A stretch of 64,000 nt of DNA from Mucilaginibacter sp. MD40 (GCF_002288635.1 NZ_NRSW01000001.1:3119852-3183851); one strand, 5' to 3'; counted from the first letter of the stretch, positions 27,337-37,299 are shown. The notes: generated by a model from the sequence alone, not told the origin. Numbers and translations: made by a program.

Positions 27337-29115
27337 TTACCGTGCGAAAATATCGGCCTGTTGGTGGTTTTCTATAATTACCTCGCGGTATTTACTCAGC
27401 AATGCCGACTTTGAAACAAAGCCCACGAACTTACCGTCTTTGGTAACCGGCAGTTGCCATACATCTAAGCCATCAAAAGTTTCCATTACACTGCTCATGG
27501 GTTCATCATGGTCTATCATGGCAGGAGGCGTTACCATAATATCGGCCACTGTACGGCCTTCCTGCAGGTCATTAAAAAGGTTTTTCCGTATCTCATCCAG
27601 CCATATTACTCCTTCAAGCGTACCTTCATTATTTAATACCGCGAATATATTGGCCTTACTGTTAGCCAATATTTTAAAAAAATCGGCAATAGGCATTAAC
27701 TTGTTAACCGCTTTGTAATCGCGGTTAATTAGGGAGTCGAGGTTAATGGCATTCAATATACCGGTATCCTGGGCAGGGTCAAGGTTATTTTCATGCACAA
27801 GGTGTTCCCAGTACATGTTATGCTTATTAAACATGCGCGAAATAACGTATGACATTGCCGAAACGATCATGAGCGGTATAAAAAGCACGTAGCCACCGGT
27901 TATTTCAGCTATCAAAAATATAGCTGTTAGTGGCGCGTGCAGCACTCCGCTTAAAGCGCCAGCCATGCCTACAGCAATAAAATTACTGGTGTTTAAATGT
28001 ATAAGGCCTGTTTGGTTTACCCCGTAAGCTACAAATAAGCCTAAAAAGGCTCCCGTAAACATGGTAGGTGCAAACGAGCCACCATTACCTCCCGACCCTA
28101 TAGTTACGCCTGCCGCTATAATTTTGGTAAGTACAAGCGCCGCTATAAACAATAACATAATCCAGGGGTTTTCCAGCCATTGGCTAAAGAACAGGTCCTC
28201 TTTTAAAACCTCGATATTACCGTTAAGCATTTGCTGCAGGTAGTGGTACCCTTCCCCAAATAACGTAGGGAAAACCAGGAGCATTAAGCCCAGTAAGAGG
28301 CCGCCTGCAATAGCACGTATATAGCGGTTTTGTTTAGTAAAAATCCCCTTCTCCAGTTTACCGCCCACTTTGGATATGTAAACAGCCGTCCACCCGCTTA
28401 GCGCGCCAAGGATGATATAAAACGGCAGGGCATTCATTTTCCACCCTTCAGTTACCAGGTGAAAAAGCTGCTGCGAATAAAGCACCTTGGCTACCACCAC
28501 ACCCGTAGCCGAAGCAATGAGCAGAGGAATAAACGTTGGAATAGTGATCTCCCCGATGAGTATCTCTAAAGAAAAGAGTACGCCCGCTATTGGGCTGTTA
28601 AACACAGCCGCAATACCAGCCGAAGTACCGGCAGCCAGCAATACCGTTTTTTCATATGGGCTCAGGTTAAAGAACTTGCCCACGTTTGAACCTATGGCCG
28701 CTCCTGTACAAACAATAGGCGCCTCCAAACCGGCAGACCCGCCAAAACCAACCGTTAAAGAACTGGTAATAAGATGCGAATAGATATTATTGTAGCGCAG
28801 GTTAGAGCGGTTGCGCTTAATATTGAGCAGGATGCTACCAATGCCTTTTTGCATACGATCGCGGTTAACGAGATGCTGCCAGGCAACCGTTAAAAATATA
28901 CCCAGAGCCGGTAAAAACACATAGATGATATGAAATGGCAAATGCGAGGCAATATTACGGCTCAGCTCCTCCATAAAACGAACCAGGAACTTTAACACTG
29001 TTGCTGCCAGGCCACCAATAAAACCCACAAAAACGCTGCTATACAGTAAAAAGTTACGCTGTACATTACGCTTGAGGCGCCAGCGGTTAATTTTGTAATT
29101 AAGAGTTCGTAGCAT
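27337..29115 (-). CDS. ClC-type chloride channel/transporter with CBS domains
   Basis: 592 residues from the ATG at 29115. An upstream ATG at 29211 would run through the purM start and add non-conserved residues. About eleven membrane helices with the ClC signatures: GGSAGLEAP (gating Glu near 131) corresponding to GREGP, and GSGGNGGSFAPTMFTGAFLG corresponding to GKxFxP near 340. The cytoplasmic tail (about 440-592) holds two CBS domains, the second with TVADIMVTPPAMIDHDEPM and LPVTKDGKFVGFVSK. Exchanges chloride or other anions for protons; CBS domains usually sense adenine nucleotides. Divergent from purM. Confidence 0.93.
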   Translation of the reverse strand: MLRTLNYKINRWRLKRNVQRNFLLYSSVFVGFIGGLAATVLKFLVRFMEELSRNIASHLPFHIIYVFLPALGIFLTVAWQHLVNRDRMQKGIGSILLNIKRNRSNLRYNNIYSHLITSSLTVGFGGSAGLEAPIVCTGAAIGSNVGKFFNLSPYEKTVLLAAGTSAGIAAVFNSPIAGVLFSLEILIGEITIPTFIPLLIASATGVVVAKVLYSQQLFHLVTEGWKMNALPFYIILGALSGWTAVYISKVGGKLEKGIFTKQNRYIRAIAGGLLLGLMLLVFPTLFGEGYHYLQQMLNGNIEVLKEDLFFSQWLENPWIMLLFIAALVLTKIIAAGVTIGSGGNGGSFAPTMFTGAFLGLFVAYGVNQTGLIHLNTSNFIAVGMAGALSGVLHAPLTAIFLIAEITGGYVLFIPLMIVSAMSYVISRMFNKHNMYWEHLVHENNLDPAQDTGILNAINLDSLINRDYKAVNKLMPIADFFKILANSKANIFAVLNNEGTLEGVIWLDEIRKNLFNDLQEGRTVADIMVTPPAMIDHDEPMSSVMETFDGLDVWQLPVTKDGKFVGFVSKSALLSKYREVIIENHQQADIFAR

Positions 29116-29173
29116 AAGAGTAGTGTAGCGCAGTAATGTAACAATTTTACCGCTTATAAATAGTATTAAGCAG

Positions 29174-29181
29174 TATATTTG
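29174..29181 (+). promoter_or_regulatory. -7 box directly before purM
   Basis: TATATTTG fits TAnnTTTG and ends 3 bases before the purM ATG. Initiation about 5-7 bases downstream would give a leaderless or nearly leaderless mRNA. The -33 element is poor (TTTTA near 29145). Confidence 0.5.
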
Positions 29182-29184
29182 CCC

Positions 29185-30366
29185 ATGACTTCTCCGCAAA
29201 GATACGATCAACGCGGCGTTTCTGCATCAAAAGATGATGTACATAATGCCATTAAAAACATTGATAAAGGGATATTTCCAAAAGCATTCTGCAAAATAAT
29301 ACCTGATATATTAACCAACGACCCGGCATACTGTAATATTATGCATGCCGATGGCGCAGGTACCAAATCGTCACTGGCTTATACTTACTGGAAAGAAACC
29401 GGCGATATATCTGTATGGCGTGGCATTGCTCAGGATGCCATTATCATGAATATTGATGACCTGCTTTGCGTGGGCGCGGTTGACAATATCCTGCTATCAT
29501 CAACCATTGGTCGTAATAAAAACCTGATACCCGGAGAGGTTATAGCCGCCATTATTAACGGCACCGAAGAAGTACTGGCCGAATTACGTGATGCAGGTAT
29601 AGGTATCTACTCAACCGGCGGGGAAACTGCCGATGTGGGCGACCTGGTGCGCACCATCATTGTAGATTCTACCGTAACCTGCCGCATGAAACGCGAAGAT
29701 GTGATCTCTAATGACCGTATTAAACCGGGCGATGTGATTGTTGGCCTGGCATCATATGGTAAGGCTACATACGAACAAGAATATAACGGTGGAATGGGCT
29801 CAAATGGCTTAACATCTGCACGCCATGATGTTTTCAATAAATCAATAGCCGAAAAATACAGTGAGAGCTATGACCCTGCCGTACCTTACGATCTGGTATT
29901 CAGCGGCAGTAAAAACCTTACAGATCAAATAGATATAGACAATGGAGAAACGGTTACAGCAGGCAAGCTGGTATTATCCGCCACCCGCACCTATGCCCCT
30001 ATCATTAAGGCAGTGCTTGAAAAATTCCGTGGCCGTATCAATGGCATGGTACATTGCAGCGGAGGCGCACAAACCAAGGTGCTGCACTTTGTGGAGAACC
30101 TGCACATCATTAAAGATAACCTGTTCCCTATACCCCCATTATTTAAGCTGATACAGGAAGAATCAAACACCTCGTGGCAGGAAATGTACAAGGTATTTAA
30201 TATGGGTCACCGTATGGAACTTTACGTACCCGAAGAAATTGCCGCTGAAATTATTGCTATATCAAAAAGCTTTAATGTTGAAGCGCAGATCATTGGCCGC
30301 GTGGAAGCCGCAGATAAGAAGAAAGTGACCGTTACCTCTGAATTCGGAGAATTTGTATATGAATAA
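29185..30366 (+). CDS. purM: Phosphoribosylformylglycinamidine cyclo-ligase (AIR synthase)
   Basis: 393 residues from the ATG at 29185 (a TTG two codons upstream is possible but unnecessary). PurM closes FGAM to AIR with ATP, the step after PurL. Seen: YDQRGVSASKDDVHNAI, HADGAGTKSSLAY, the conserved DDLLCVGA region, GEVIAAIINGTEEVL, STGGETADVGD and a glycine-rich VGLASYG; C-terminal GGAQTKVL. Slightly longer than E. coli PurM (345), as is normal for the Bacteroidota form. purL lies 7.4 kb away on the other strand, so the purine pathway is not one operon here. Confidence 0.93.
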   Translation: MTSPQRYDQRGVSASKDDVHNAIKNIDKGIFPKAFCKIIPDILTNDPAYCNIMHADGAGTKSSLAYTYWKETGDISVWRGIAQDAIIMNIDDLLCVGAVDNILLSSTIGRNKNLIPGEVIAAIINGTEEVLAELRDAGIGIYSTGGETADVGDLVRTIIVDSTVTCRMKREDVISNDRIKPGDVIVGLASYGKATYEQEYNGGMGSNGLTSARHDVFNKSIAEKYSESYDPAVPYDLVFSGSKNLTDQIDIDNGETVTAGKLVLSATRTYAPIIKAVLEKFRGRINGMVHCSGGAQTKVLHFVENLHIIKDNLFPIPPLFKLIQEESNTSWQEMYKVFNMGHRMELYVPEEIAAEIIAISKSFNVEAQIIGRVEAADKKKVTVTSEFGEFVYE

Positions 30367-30376
30367 TTGCCTTTAG

Positions 30377-31066
30377 ATGCTTCATTTTCTGTCAGAACAA
30401 TCTTCATTTACTCTTTGGATGATATTTCTGGCAGAAAATGTCTTCATTACTATCATTGCCATAGCCGCCGGATCTTATGTAATTAAGCGTCATCTCAAAC
30501 AAAAGCCTGTCGCCTCAGAACGGGAAATAGTATTTTGTATAGTTACTAACTTACTGAATACCGCTATCACTTATGCCGGCTTCAGGCTTTGGCAGCACGG
30601 CTATATTGTATTTTCATTTGCCATAAACTGGCGTACTCTAACTGATTTTTTGCTGCTGTTTATGGCGATGGACCTGGCCATGTACCTGTTTCATTACGGT
30701 ATACACCGCACCATTGCCTACCGGTATATCCATCAGCTGCACCACCACTACACCAACCCTACCCCCATTGATCTTTTCGTATTGCATCCTTTAGAAACAC
30801 TGGGGTTTGGCGCACTATGGTTGGCTATGCTCTATCTTTACAGTTTTAATTTCGCGGCGGTACTCATATACCTAACAATTAATGTAGTGTATGGCATAAC
30901 AGGGCACCTTGGAATTGAGCCTCTTCCAGCTGGCTGGAGAAATAAGCCTTTACTGAAACATCTGGGAACATCAACTTTCCATCACCGGCATCATAGCGAT
31001 ATCCATTGTAACTTCGGCTTTTATACCAATATTTGGGATAAGCTTTTTAAAACTTACAAACCATAA
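30377..31066 (+). CDS. Sterol desaturase / fatty-acid hydroxylase family membrane protein
   Basis: 229 residues, about four to five membrane helices. Three histidine boxes of the di-iron hydroxylase family (PF04116) are visible: HYGIH near 112, HQLHHH near 126 and FHHRHHSD near 203. Members hydroxylate or desaturate lipids using O2 and electrons from a reductase. It starts 10 bases after purM and could be co-transcribed, though no functional link is apparent; a strong terminator follows. Lipid substrate unknown. Confidence 0.86.
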   Translation: MLHFLSEQSSFTLWMIFLAENVFITIIAIAAGSYVIKRHLKQKPVASEREIVFCIVTNLLNTAITYAGFRLWQHGYIVFSFAINWRTLTDFLLLFMAMDLAMYLFHYGIHRTIAYRYIHQLHHHYTNPTPIDLFVLHPLETLGFGALWLAMLYLYSFNFAAVLIYLTINVVYGITGHLGIEPLPAGWRNKPLLKHLGTSTFHHRHHSDIHCNFGFYTNIWDKLFKTYKP

Positions 31067-31082
31067 GAAAGCCCCCAAAACA

Positions 31083-31114
31083 AGAAAGGCCTCCGGAAAT
31101 CCGGAGGCCTTTCT
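31083..31114. terminator. Terminator after the hydroxylase gene
   Basis: AGAAAGGCCTCCGG, loop AAAT, CCGGAGGCCTTTCT: a perfect 14-bp stem with a T-rich 3' end, between convergent genes. Confidence 0.87.
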
Positions 31115-31136
31115 AATGTATTATTGTTAAAGCGTA

Positions 31137-32222
31137 TTACTTTACTTTCAATATTACGTTACCTAAAGAACAAGCTACGTAAACGGTTGTACCGGTTGCA
31201 TCAACTGCAACACCGGCAGGGGCGTTAAACGGAGTGATCAGGCTTAAGTAGCCGCTACCAGCTAATGAAGTTACTGCACCGGCAGGGGTAATTTTACGTA
31301 CCAGGTTGTTATCTGTATCAGCAACATATACGTTACCGTTTACATCAACAGCTACACCAGCCGGGTGATAGAATGATGCGGCGGTACCGTTACCATCGGC
31401 ATTGCCTATTGAACCGCTACCGGCAAGAGTAGTTACCACACCAGAGGCAGTTACTTTACGGATAGTGTGGTTATTTGCATCAGCAACATATAAGTTACCG
31501 GCTGCATCAACAGCAATACTGCGCGGGCCATTAAACTTAGCCGCCGTACCTGCACCGTCAGCATTACCTGCGCTGCTACCCGCTAAGGTAGTTACCACAC
31601 CGGCAGCAGTGATTTTACGGATAAGGTTGTTGTTAAAGTCGGCTACGTAAACGTTACCGGCTGCGTCAACCGCTACACCTGAAGGGCCGTTAAACCTTGC
31701 AGCAGTACCTGTAGCGTCGGTTTTACCTGAGCTGGTTGCACCGGCTAAAGTACTCACCGCGCCTGTAGATATAATTTTACGGATCTGGTTGTTACCATAA
31801 TCAGCTACATAAACGTTACCTGTTGCATCAACTGCAACACCCGCAGGGTTGTTGTAAGATGCTAAAGTACCAACAGCCGAAGTATTTGAGCTACCTTGTG
31901 TTACCGAACCTGAAAAGGTAGTAGTAGCACCCGAAGTAGTTACAATTTTACGGATTTGGTTGTTGGCCTGGTCGGCAACCAAAAGGTTACCAGATGCATC
32001 AACCGCTAAAGCGGTTGGGTAGCTAAATACTGCTGCACCAGCAGTACCGTTTGCAAAACCTGCAACACCCGAACCAGCAACGGCTGATACCGTACCTGTT
32101 GTTGAAACAGGAGTTGGTGCCGGAGCAGGACTGTCATTCTTTTTACAGGCCGTGAACATCACAACAGGCAATGCTGCTAATAATGTTGCTTTAGCTATAT
32201 AATTAAACTTATTTTTTTTCAT
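31137..32222 (-). CDS. NHL-repeat beta-propeller lipoprotein
   Basis: 361 residues. Lipobox FTAC with Cys26 after a signal helix, then a Pro/Ala linker and six NHL repeats of about 50-56 residues. Each carries AVDA.GN.YVAD..NN.IRKI, the blade signature of a six-bladed propeller. The last blade is irregular (AVDATGTTVYVACSLGN). The blades are close to identical at the DNA level, a recent-duplication look. It starts 29 bases after the stop of the Oar-like receptor on the same strand, so it is an operon partner, possibly a surface lipoprotein that captures the ligand for the receptor. Confidence 0.86.
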   Translation of the reverse strand: MKKNKFNYIAKATLLAALPVVMFTACKKNDSPAPAPTPVSTTGTVSAVAGSGVAGFANGTAGAAVFSYPTALAVDASGNLLVADQANNQIRKIVTTSGATTTFSGSVTQGSSNTSAVGTLASYNNPAGVAVDATGNVYVADYGNNQIRKIISTGAVSTLAGATSSGKTDATGTAARFNGPSGVAVDAAGNVYVADFNNNLIRKITAAGVVTTLAGSSAGNADGAGTAAKFNGPRSIAVDAAGNLYVADANNHTIRKVTASGVVTTLAGSGSIGNADGNGTAASFYHPAGVAVDVNGNVYVADTDNNLVRKITPAGAVTSLAGSGYLSLITPFNAPAGVAVDATGTTVYVACSLGNVILKVK

Positions 32223-32251
32223 GTGAAATGTCTTACTAATGATCAGTTAGA

Positions 32252-35200
32252 TTAATTGAAGATATATCTTAGACCAAATTGTGCCTGCCATCTTGATGCC
32301 TGAGATACACCGTTACCGAATGAATTGGTAAGAGGTACCTGGTTGGTGTTATCAAAGTATGGGAATGAATAAGTAGGTCTGCCGGTTGCTGGGTCAATAC
32401 CTTTGTAAGTTAACAGCGTAGTACGGTTAACAAATTTGAAGTTACCCCATGCAGCGTTCAGGAAGTTACCTAAGTTGATGATGTTGAACTCAAACTGTAA
32501 GGTATTTTTAATCTTACCGGTAGTTTGGTAAAGGTCCTGGGTGAAGTTAAAGTTAACCAGGTGGAAGTAAGGTAATACCAAACCGTTACGCTCGGCATAT
32601 TTACCTCTGCGTTTGCTCAGGTATGGATCCTGGTTAATGTAAGCATCTAACTGCGCGTAAGTCTGTGAAACTGTACGTGGGTCTGATGCATTATCTTTTA
32701 CCAACACAATGTCGTTAGCATCTTTAGGCACATAGATCAGGTCATTGCTGGTCTGTCCGTCGCCGTTAACGTCACCACTGTATACATAAGAAGCAACACC
32801 ATTGTTAGCAGCCTCGTAGGTTAAACCGATAGAGGTAGTTAAGTGGTTAAGGTATTGTTTACGGTATGATGCAGAAGCGATGATACGGTTAGGCTGATAG
32901 AAGTTTGAGTATGAAGTTACGTTAGCATTCGGATCGCCAGATACTGAACGGTCTCTCCAGGTTGATTGCGCAATAGAACCACCATCGTTAACTGTACGGC
33001 TATCAGAGTAAGTATAAGCAACGTTAAAGTAGAATTCTTTAAAGGTACGCTGTAACTGACCGGTGATGCTGTAAGTATAACCTTTGTTGGTGTTTTTAAG
33101 CAAAATAGCGTCGGTAATGTTAGGGTTGGTAGCTGTGTTACCGTTAGCACCGTTTGGCAGTGTAATAGATGGGTAAACAGTAGTACTGCTGTAACGTACG
33201 CGATTATCGCTACCTACAAAAGTATAACCTGTTGATGGCAGCGCAACGTTTTGATAGTATACGCCATTGATATCTTTAGAGTAGATACCTTCTAAGGTAC
33301 CAATAACACCGAACGGTAATTTCTGGTCAACCGCTACGTTAGCTCTGAAGTTTGAAGGGAACTTGAAGTTCTTATCAATAATAGCCAGGTTGTACTGTGC
33401 GTTAGCGGCAGCAGCCTGTGGCCTGTTAGCATTAACGTCAGGATTGAAAGCTAAACGAGGATCAGTAGCAGTTACACCAGCTTGTCCGGGAACAAGTGTG
33501 TATGAACCAAACTGCACACCGTTGTTACTTGCCTGGTTAGAGATATAAACGTATGGAACCGGACCGGTAAATATACCTACACCACCACGTAACTGAGTAT
33601 TACCCTGTCCGTTAACATCCCAGTTGAAACCAACACGTGGCGATAACTGTATGCGGGTTTTAGGATATTGAGCAGTATTTACCTGGTAACCATCTCTGAA
33701 ACCGGTTAAGGCAGCAGCATTAGCATTAAAGTCGCTCTTGGTGTTGTACACCGGCATATCGGCACGTAAACCGTAAGTTAACTTAAAGTTGTCGTTCACC
33801 TGCCATTTATCCTGAGCATACAGGCCAATGGTGTAAGCTTTAATATAAGCGAATGGGAAAGAACCATCAGGTAATGCAGAATACTGATAAGCATAACGCA
33901 CAGCGTTTGTAGCGCCTGTGTTAGCAGAAGCATAAAAATCGGCTAAGCTGTTAAAGCGGTATAAACCGTTATAGTTAGGCGCGAAACCGTTTTTAAATTT
34001 GTTTAATTCGTTCTGTGTACCGATGTTGATCTCGTGTTTACCTGCAAATATGGTAAACTGATCACTGAACTGGTAAGTATCCGTATTTAATACGTTGTTA
34101 GCAGTAAACGGCTCATAACCAAATGAAGTTAAAGTACCGGTACCTTGTGGATTCAGGATATCAACCAATGGGAAAGCGCCACCGCCTGGTGATTGACGGA
34201 AATCGCGTAGCGCCTGGTAGCCAACAGTTAATTTGTTAGCATACTTGTCGCTGATGCGGGTATTCAACTCGGCTATACCAATGTTAAAGTTGTTGTTGAT
34301 GGTATAGTAAGATGAGAAGAACGGTAAGCCAACTAAGCCCGGGCTACGGGTACCCTGCGCGCCTGAACTGCTTGGAGGCACATCACGGAAAGATTTTAAG
34401 TAAAAATATTTCAATGATAAGGTGTTGTTCTTGTCAATGTTCCAGTCAAGTTTCGCAGCGATCTTGTCTGATTGGGTGCGTAACTGATAGTTCTCAAATG
34501 CACCCGGATCATAGTTATACGTTTTTTTCAGGAAATTGCTCAGGGTAGTCAGGTCATTATAAGATGCCTGTGAAATGCTACCACCTGCAGTTTGTCCATC
34601 GCGTAACGCGGTGTAAGAAGTTGCAGGGTCTTTTATCCTTTCCTGCTCACCAGAGATGAAGAAGAATAATTTGTTTTTGATGATCGGGCCACCTAAGCTG
34701 ATACCACGCTGATTGTAGTCAATAGATGGTTTAGCAACTGTAGTGGTCAAAGTTTTTAAACCTACTAAGCCGGCAGTACGTTTGTACAGGTAAACGCTAC
34801 CTTTAAATTCGTTGGTACCTGATTTAGTAACGGTGTTAATACCGGTACCTGCGAAACGGCCTTGGGTAACGTCAAAAGGAGATACAGAAACCTGGATCTG
34901 CTCAATAGCGTCAAGTGAGATAGGCTGTGAGTTAGCCTGGCCACCCAAAGTGTTTGACAAACCGAAAGAGTTGTTGAACAATGCACCGTCAACAGTTAAG
35001 TTGTTACCGTTACCGTTGCGGCCGCCAAAGCTGGTACCGTTAGCGGTAGGTGTTAACTTGGTATAATCGTAGATAGACCTGCTGATCGTTGGTAAACGAT
35101 CGATCTGTGCGCGCGTAACAATCTCCTGAGAACCTGTCCTGGAGTTGTTGATCACTTTGTTTTGTTTACTGGTAACGGTGATCTCGCTAAGTTGTGTGCT

Positions 35201-35527
35201 GGTTGGCAGCATCTTAGTATCGATCTTAAAGTCCTGACCTAAAGAAAGCGTAATGTTTTCCTGGGTGCTTGGATTAAAACCGATAAATTTAAAAGTTACA
35301 GTGTAGGGCCCACCAATACGTAAGTTTGGTAAATTGTACCTACCATCGGCACGTGTAACAGTACCATAATTAGTACCTGTAGGTGCGTGAAAAGCCTGTA
35401 CGGTAACGCCAGGCAGGGGTGCCCCCTTCTCGTCAACTACAGTTCCTGAGATGCTACTGGTTGTTACCTGTGCGAAGGTAAAAGCGGTAGTAAAACTCAG
35501 TAATAATAAGAGTAAAAACTTCCTCAT
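32252..35527 (-). CDS. Oar-like TonB-dependent outer-membrane receptor
   Basis: 1091 residues: signal peptide (1-19, TFAQ), a carboxypeptidase-regulatory-like domain (about 24-115, SISGTVVDEKGAPLPGVTVQAF then GRYNLPNLRIGGPYTVTF), a plug (about 120-230) with TVDGALFNNSFGL, and a large beta-barrel ending QAQFGLRYIFN. Plug position, repeated VSPFDVTQGRFAG and NTVTKSGTNEFKGSVYLYKR match the Oar family of Myxococcus and Bacteroidota. TonB-driven import or export of an unknown large ligand. No SusD partner follows; instead the NHL lipoprotein does. Confidence 0.93.
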   Translation of the reverse strand: MRKFLLLLLLSFTTAFTFAQVTTSSISGTVVDEKGAPLPGVTVQAFHAPTGTNYGTVTRADGRYNLPNLRIGGPYTVTFKFIGFNPSTQENITLSLGQDFKIDTKMLPTSTQLSEITVTSKQNKVINNSRTGSQEIVTRAQIDRLPTISRSIYDYTKLTPTANGTSFGGRNGNGNNLTVDGALFNNSFGLSNTLGGQANSQPISLDAIEQIQVSVSPFDVTQGRFAGTGINTVTKSGTNEFKGSVYLYKRTAGLVGLKTLTTTVAKPSIDYNQRGISLGGPIIKNKLFFFISGEQERIKDPATSYTALRDGQTAGGSISQASYNDLTTLSNFLKKTYNYDPGAFENYQLRTQSDKIAAKLDWNIDKNNTLSLKYFYLKSFRDVPPSSSGAQGTRSPGLVGLPFFSSYYTINNNFNIGIAELNTRISDKYANKLTVGYQALRDFRQSPGGGAFPLVDILNPQGTGTLTSFGYEPFTANNVLNTDTYQFSDQFTIFAGKHEINIGTQNELNKFKNGFAPNYNGLYRFNSLADFYASANTGATNAVRYAYQYSALPDGSFPFAYIKAYTIGLYAQDKWQVNDNFKLTYGLRADMPVYNTKSDFNANAAALTGFRDGYQVNTAQYPKTRIQLSPRVGFNWDVNGQGNTQLRGGVGIFTGPVPYVYISNQASNNGVQFGSYTLVPGQAGVTATDPRLAFNPDVNANRPQAAAANAQYNLAIIDKNFKFPSNFRANVAVDQKLPFGVIGTLEGIYSKDINGVYYQNVALPSTGYTFVGSDNRVRYSSTTVYPSITLPNGANGNTATNPNITDAILLKNTNKGYTYSITGQLQRTFKEFYFNVAYTYSDSRTVNDGGSIAQSTWRDRSVSGDPNANVTSYSNFYQPNRIIASASYRKQYLNHLTTSIGLTYEAANNGVASYVYSGDVNGDGQTSNDLIYVPKDANDIVLVKDNASDPRTVSQTYAQLDAYINQDPYLSKRRGKYAERNGLVLPYFHLVNFNFTQDLYQTTGKIKNTLQFEFNIINLGNFLNAAWGNFKFVNRTTLLTYKGIDPATGRPTYSFPYFDNTNQVPLTNSFGNGVSQASRWQAQFGLRYIFN

Positions 35528-35849
35528 ACTTTGTTGTTTTGTTTAACCTTAATTTGAATTTAATCTTAAGTGAATTATGTGGCAAAGATAATCAACAAAG
35601 AGCTACAGTATATTAAGTTTATGTTAAGAATAGAAGGATACTTTTCAACACTTTACAGGTAATTTAATGAAATATGAATTTTAAATGAAAAAAACATACT
35701 GTTTTATAATGAAATTTGAAATTTATAGCACTAATGCACTCATCACTACTTGTTTGTAGCCGCATTTGCCAAAAGTTTCGCGGTGTTTCATTTACACTGC
35801 TTTTTATTTAGCTTTGGCAATCCAAAAATCATAAAAGATATATACTCAT
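35528..35849. promoter_or_regulatory. Divergent spacer between the Oar-like receptor and lpdA
   Basis: 322 AT-rich bases. On the minus strand TATCTTTG at 35583-35590 (written CAAAGATA on the plus strand) fits TAnnTTTG and would give the receptor operon a leader of about 50 bases. No convincing lpdA promoter could be picked. A 74-codon open frame at 35750 overlaps lpdA and lacks coding character. Confidence 0.45.
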
Positions 35850-37238
35850 ATGGATTACGATTTAATAGTTATTGGTTCGGGCCCGGGCGGTTATGTGGCC
35901 GCTATCCGCGCATCGCAACTGGGTTTAAAAACCGCCATTATAGAAAAAGAATCGCTTGGAGGCATTTGCCTTAACTGGGGGTGTATCCCTACTAAAGCGC
36001 TGTTAAAAAGCGCCCAGGTGTTTGAATATTTAAACCACTCTGCCGAGTACGGTATAAAAACCAACGGTGGCGAGGTTGACTTTGAAGCCGTTATCAAACG
36101 CAGCCGTGGTGTTGCCGATGGCATGAGCAAAGGTGTACAGTTCCTGATGAAGAAGAACAAAATAGATGTGATCATCGGTTTTGGTACCCTTAAAGCGAAA
36201 GATACCGTATCAGTAAAAAGTAACGACGGTACAGTTAAAGACTTTAAAGCAAAGCATATTATCCTGGCTACAGGCGGTCGCTCACGCGAATTGCCTAACC
36301 TTAAACAGGATGGTAAAAAAGTTATCGGCTACCGCCAGGCCATGATCCTTCCGCAGCAACCTAAATCAATGGTTGTGGTAGGCTCGGGCGCTATCGGTAT
36401 CGAGTTCGCATACTTCTATAACGCCATAGGCACTAAGGTTACCGTGGTAGAATACCTGGACAATATTGTTCCGCTGGAAGATGAAGAGGTTTCAAAAGCA
36501 CTGCTGCGTTCACTTAAAAAACAGGGCATCAATATCATGACGGGCTCTACCGTTGAATCTGTTGATACCAATGGCGAAGGCTGCCGCGTAAATGTAAAAA
36601 CAGCCAACGGTAACGAAGTACTGGAGGCCGACATCGTTTTATCGGCAATAGGTATATCTACCAATATTGAAGGCATTGGCCTTGAACAAGTAGGTGTAAA
36701 AACCGATAAGGGAAAGGTGCTTGTTGATGATTTCTACAAAACCAACATTGACGGCGTTTACGCCATCGGCGATATTGTTAAAGGCCAGGCCCTGGCACAC
36801 GTAGCCTCTGCAGAAGGTATTATTTGCGTAGAGAAAATTGCCGGCCAAAACCCCGAGCCGTTAAACTATAACAACATACCGGGATGTACCTACTGCTCGC
36901 CTGAAGTAGCTTCTGTAGGCTACACCGAAAAAGCGGCTAAAGAAGCGGGTTACGAACTAAAGATCGGTAAGTTCCCTTTCTCTGCATCGGGTAAGGCAAG
37001 TGCTGCCGGCGCTAAAGATGGTTTTGTGAAAGTGATATTTGATGCCAAATACGGAGAGTTCCTGGGCGCGCACATGATCGGTTACAACGTAACCGAGATG
37101 ATCGCCGAGGTAGTTACCGCGCGTAAATTGGAAACAACCGGTCATGAGATCATTAAATCGGTACACCCGCACCCTACCATGAGCGAGGCCGTTATGGAAG
37201 CCGCCGCTGATGCATACGGTGAAGTGATACACTTGTAG
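35850..37238 (+). CDS. lpdA: Dihydrolipoyl dehydrogenase (E3)
   Basis: 462 residues. FAD-binding GSGPGGYVAAIRASQLG at the N-terminus; the redox-active disulfide in GGICLNWGCIPTK (Cys40, Cys45); NAD-binding VVVGSGAIGIEFA near 180; and the dimer-interface HPHPTMSE near 439-446 that provides the catalytic His-Glu. It regenerates lipoamide on pyruvate, 2-oxoglutarate or glycine complexes. The tryptophan in CLNWGC, where many have V, is a common variant. Ends in a strong terminator; no E1/E2 genes in the window. Confidence 0.95.
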   Translation: MDYDLIVIGSGPGGYVAAIRASQLGLKTAIIEKESLGGICLNWGCIPTKALLKSAQVFEYLNHSAEYGIKTNGGEVDFEAVIKRSRGVADGMSKGVQFLMKKNKIDVIIGFGTLKAKDTVSVKSNDGTVKDFKAKHIILATGGRSRELPNLKQDGKKVIGYRQAMILPQQPKSMVVVGSGAIGIEFAYFYNAIGTKVTVVEYLDNIVPLEDEEVSKALLRSLKKQGINIMTGSTVESVDTNGEGCRVNVKTANGNEVLEADIVLSAIGISTNIEGIGLEQVGVKTDKGKVLVDDFYKTNIDGVYAIGDIVKGQALAHVASAEGIICVEKIAGQNPEPLNYNNIPGCTYCSPEVASVGYTEKAAKEAGYELKIGKFPFSASGKASAAGAKDGFVKVIFDAKYGEFLGAHMIGYNVTEMIAEVVTARKLETTGHEIIKSVHPHPTMSEAVMEAAADAYGEVIHL

Positions 37239-37257
37239 CACACATTGCAATATATAT

Positions 37258-37295
37258 AACAAGAAAGCCGCTTTAAATAAAGCGGCTTTCTTGTT
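37258..37295. terminator. Terminator between lpdA and the carboxylesterase
   Basis: AACAAGAAAGCCGCTTT, loop AAAT, AAAGCGGCTTTCTTGTT: a perfect 17-bp stem rich in A on one side and T on the other, between convergent genes. Confidence 0.9.
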
Positions 37296-37299
37296 TAAC

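Noticed and set aside
35750..35974. 74-codon frame before lpdA
   Set aside because: Overlaps the lpdA start, has no family features, and the lpdA frame explains the region.
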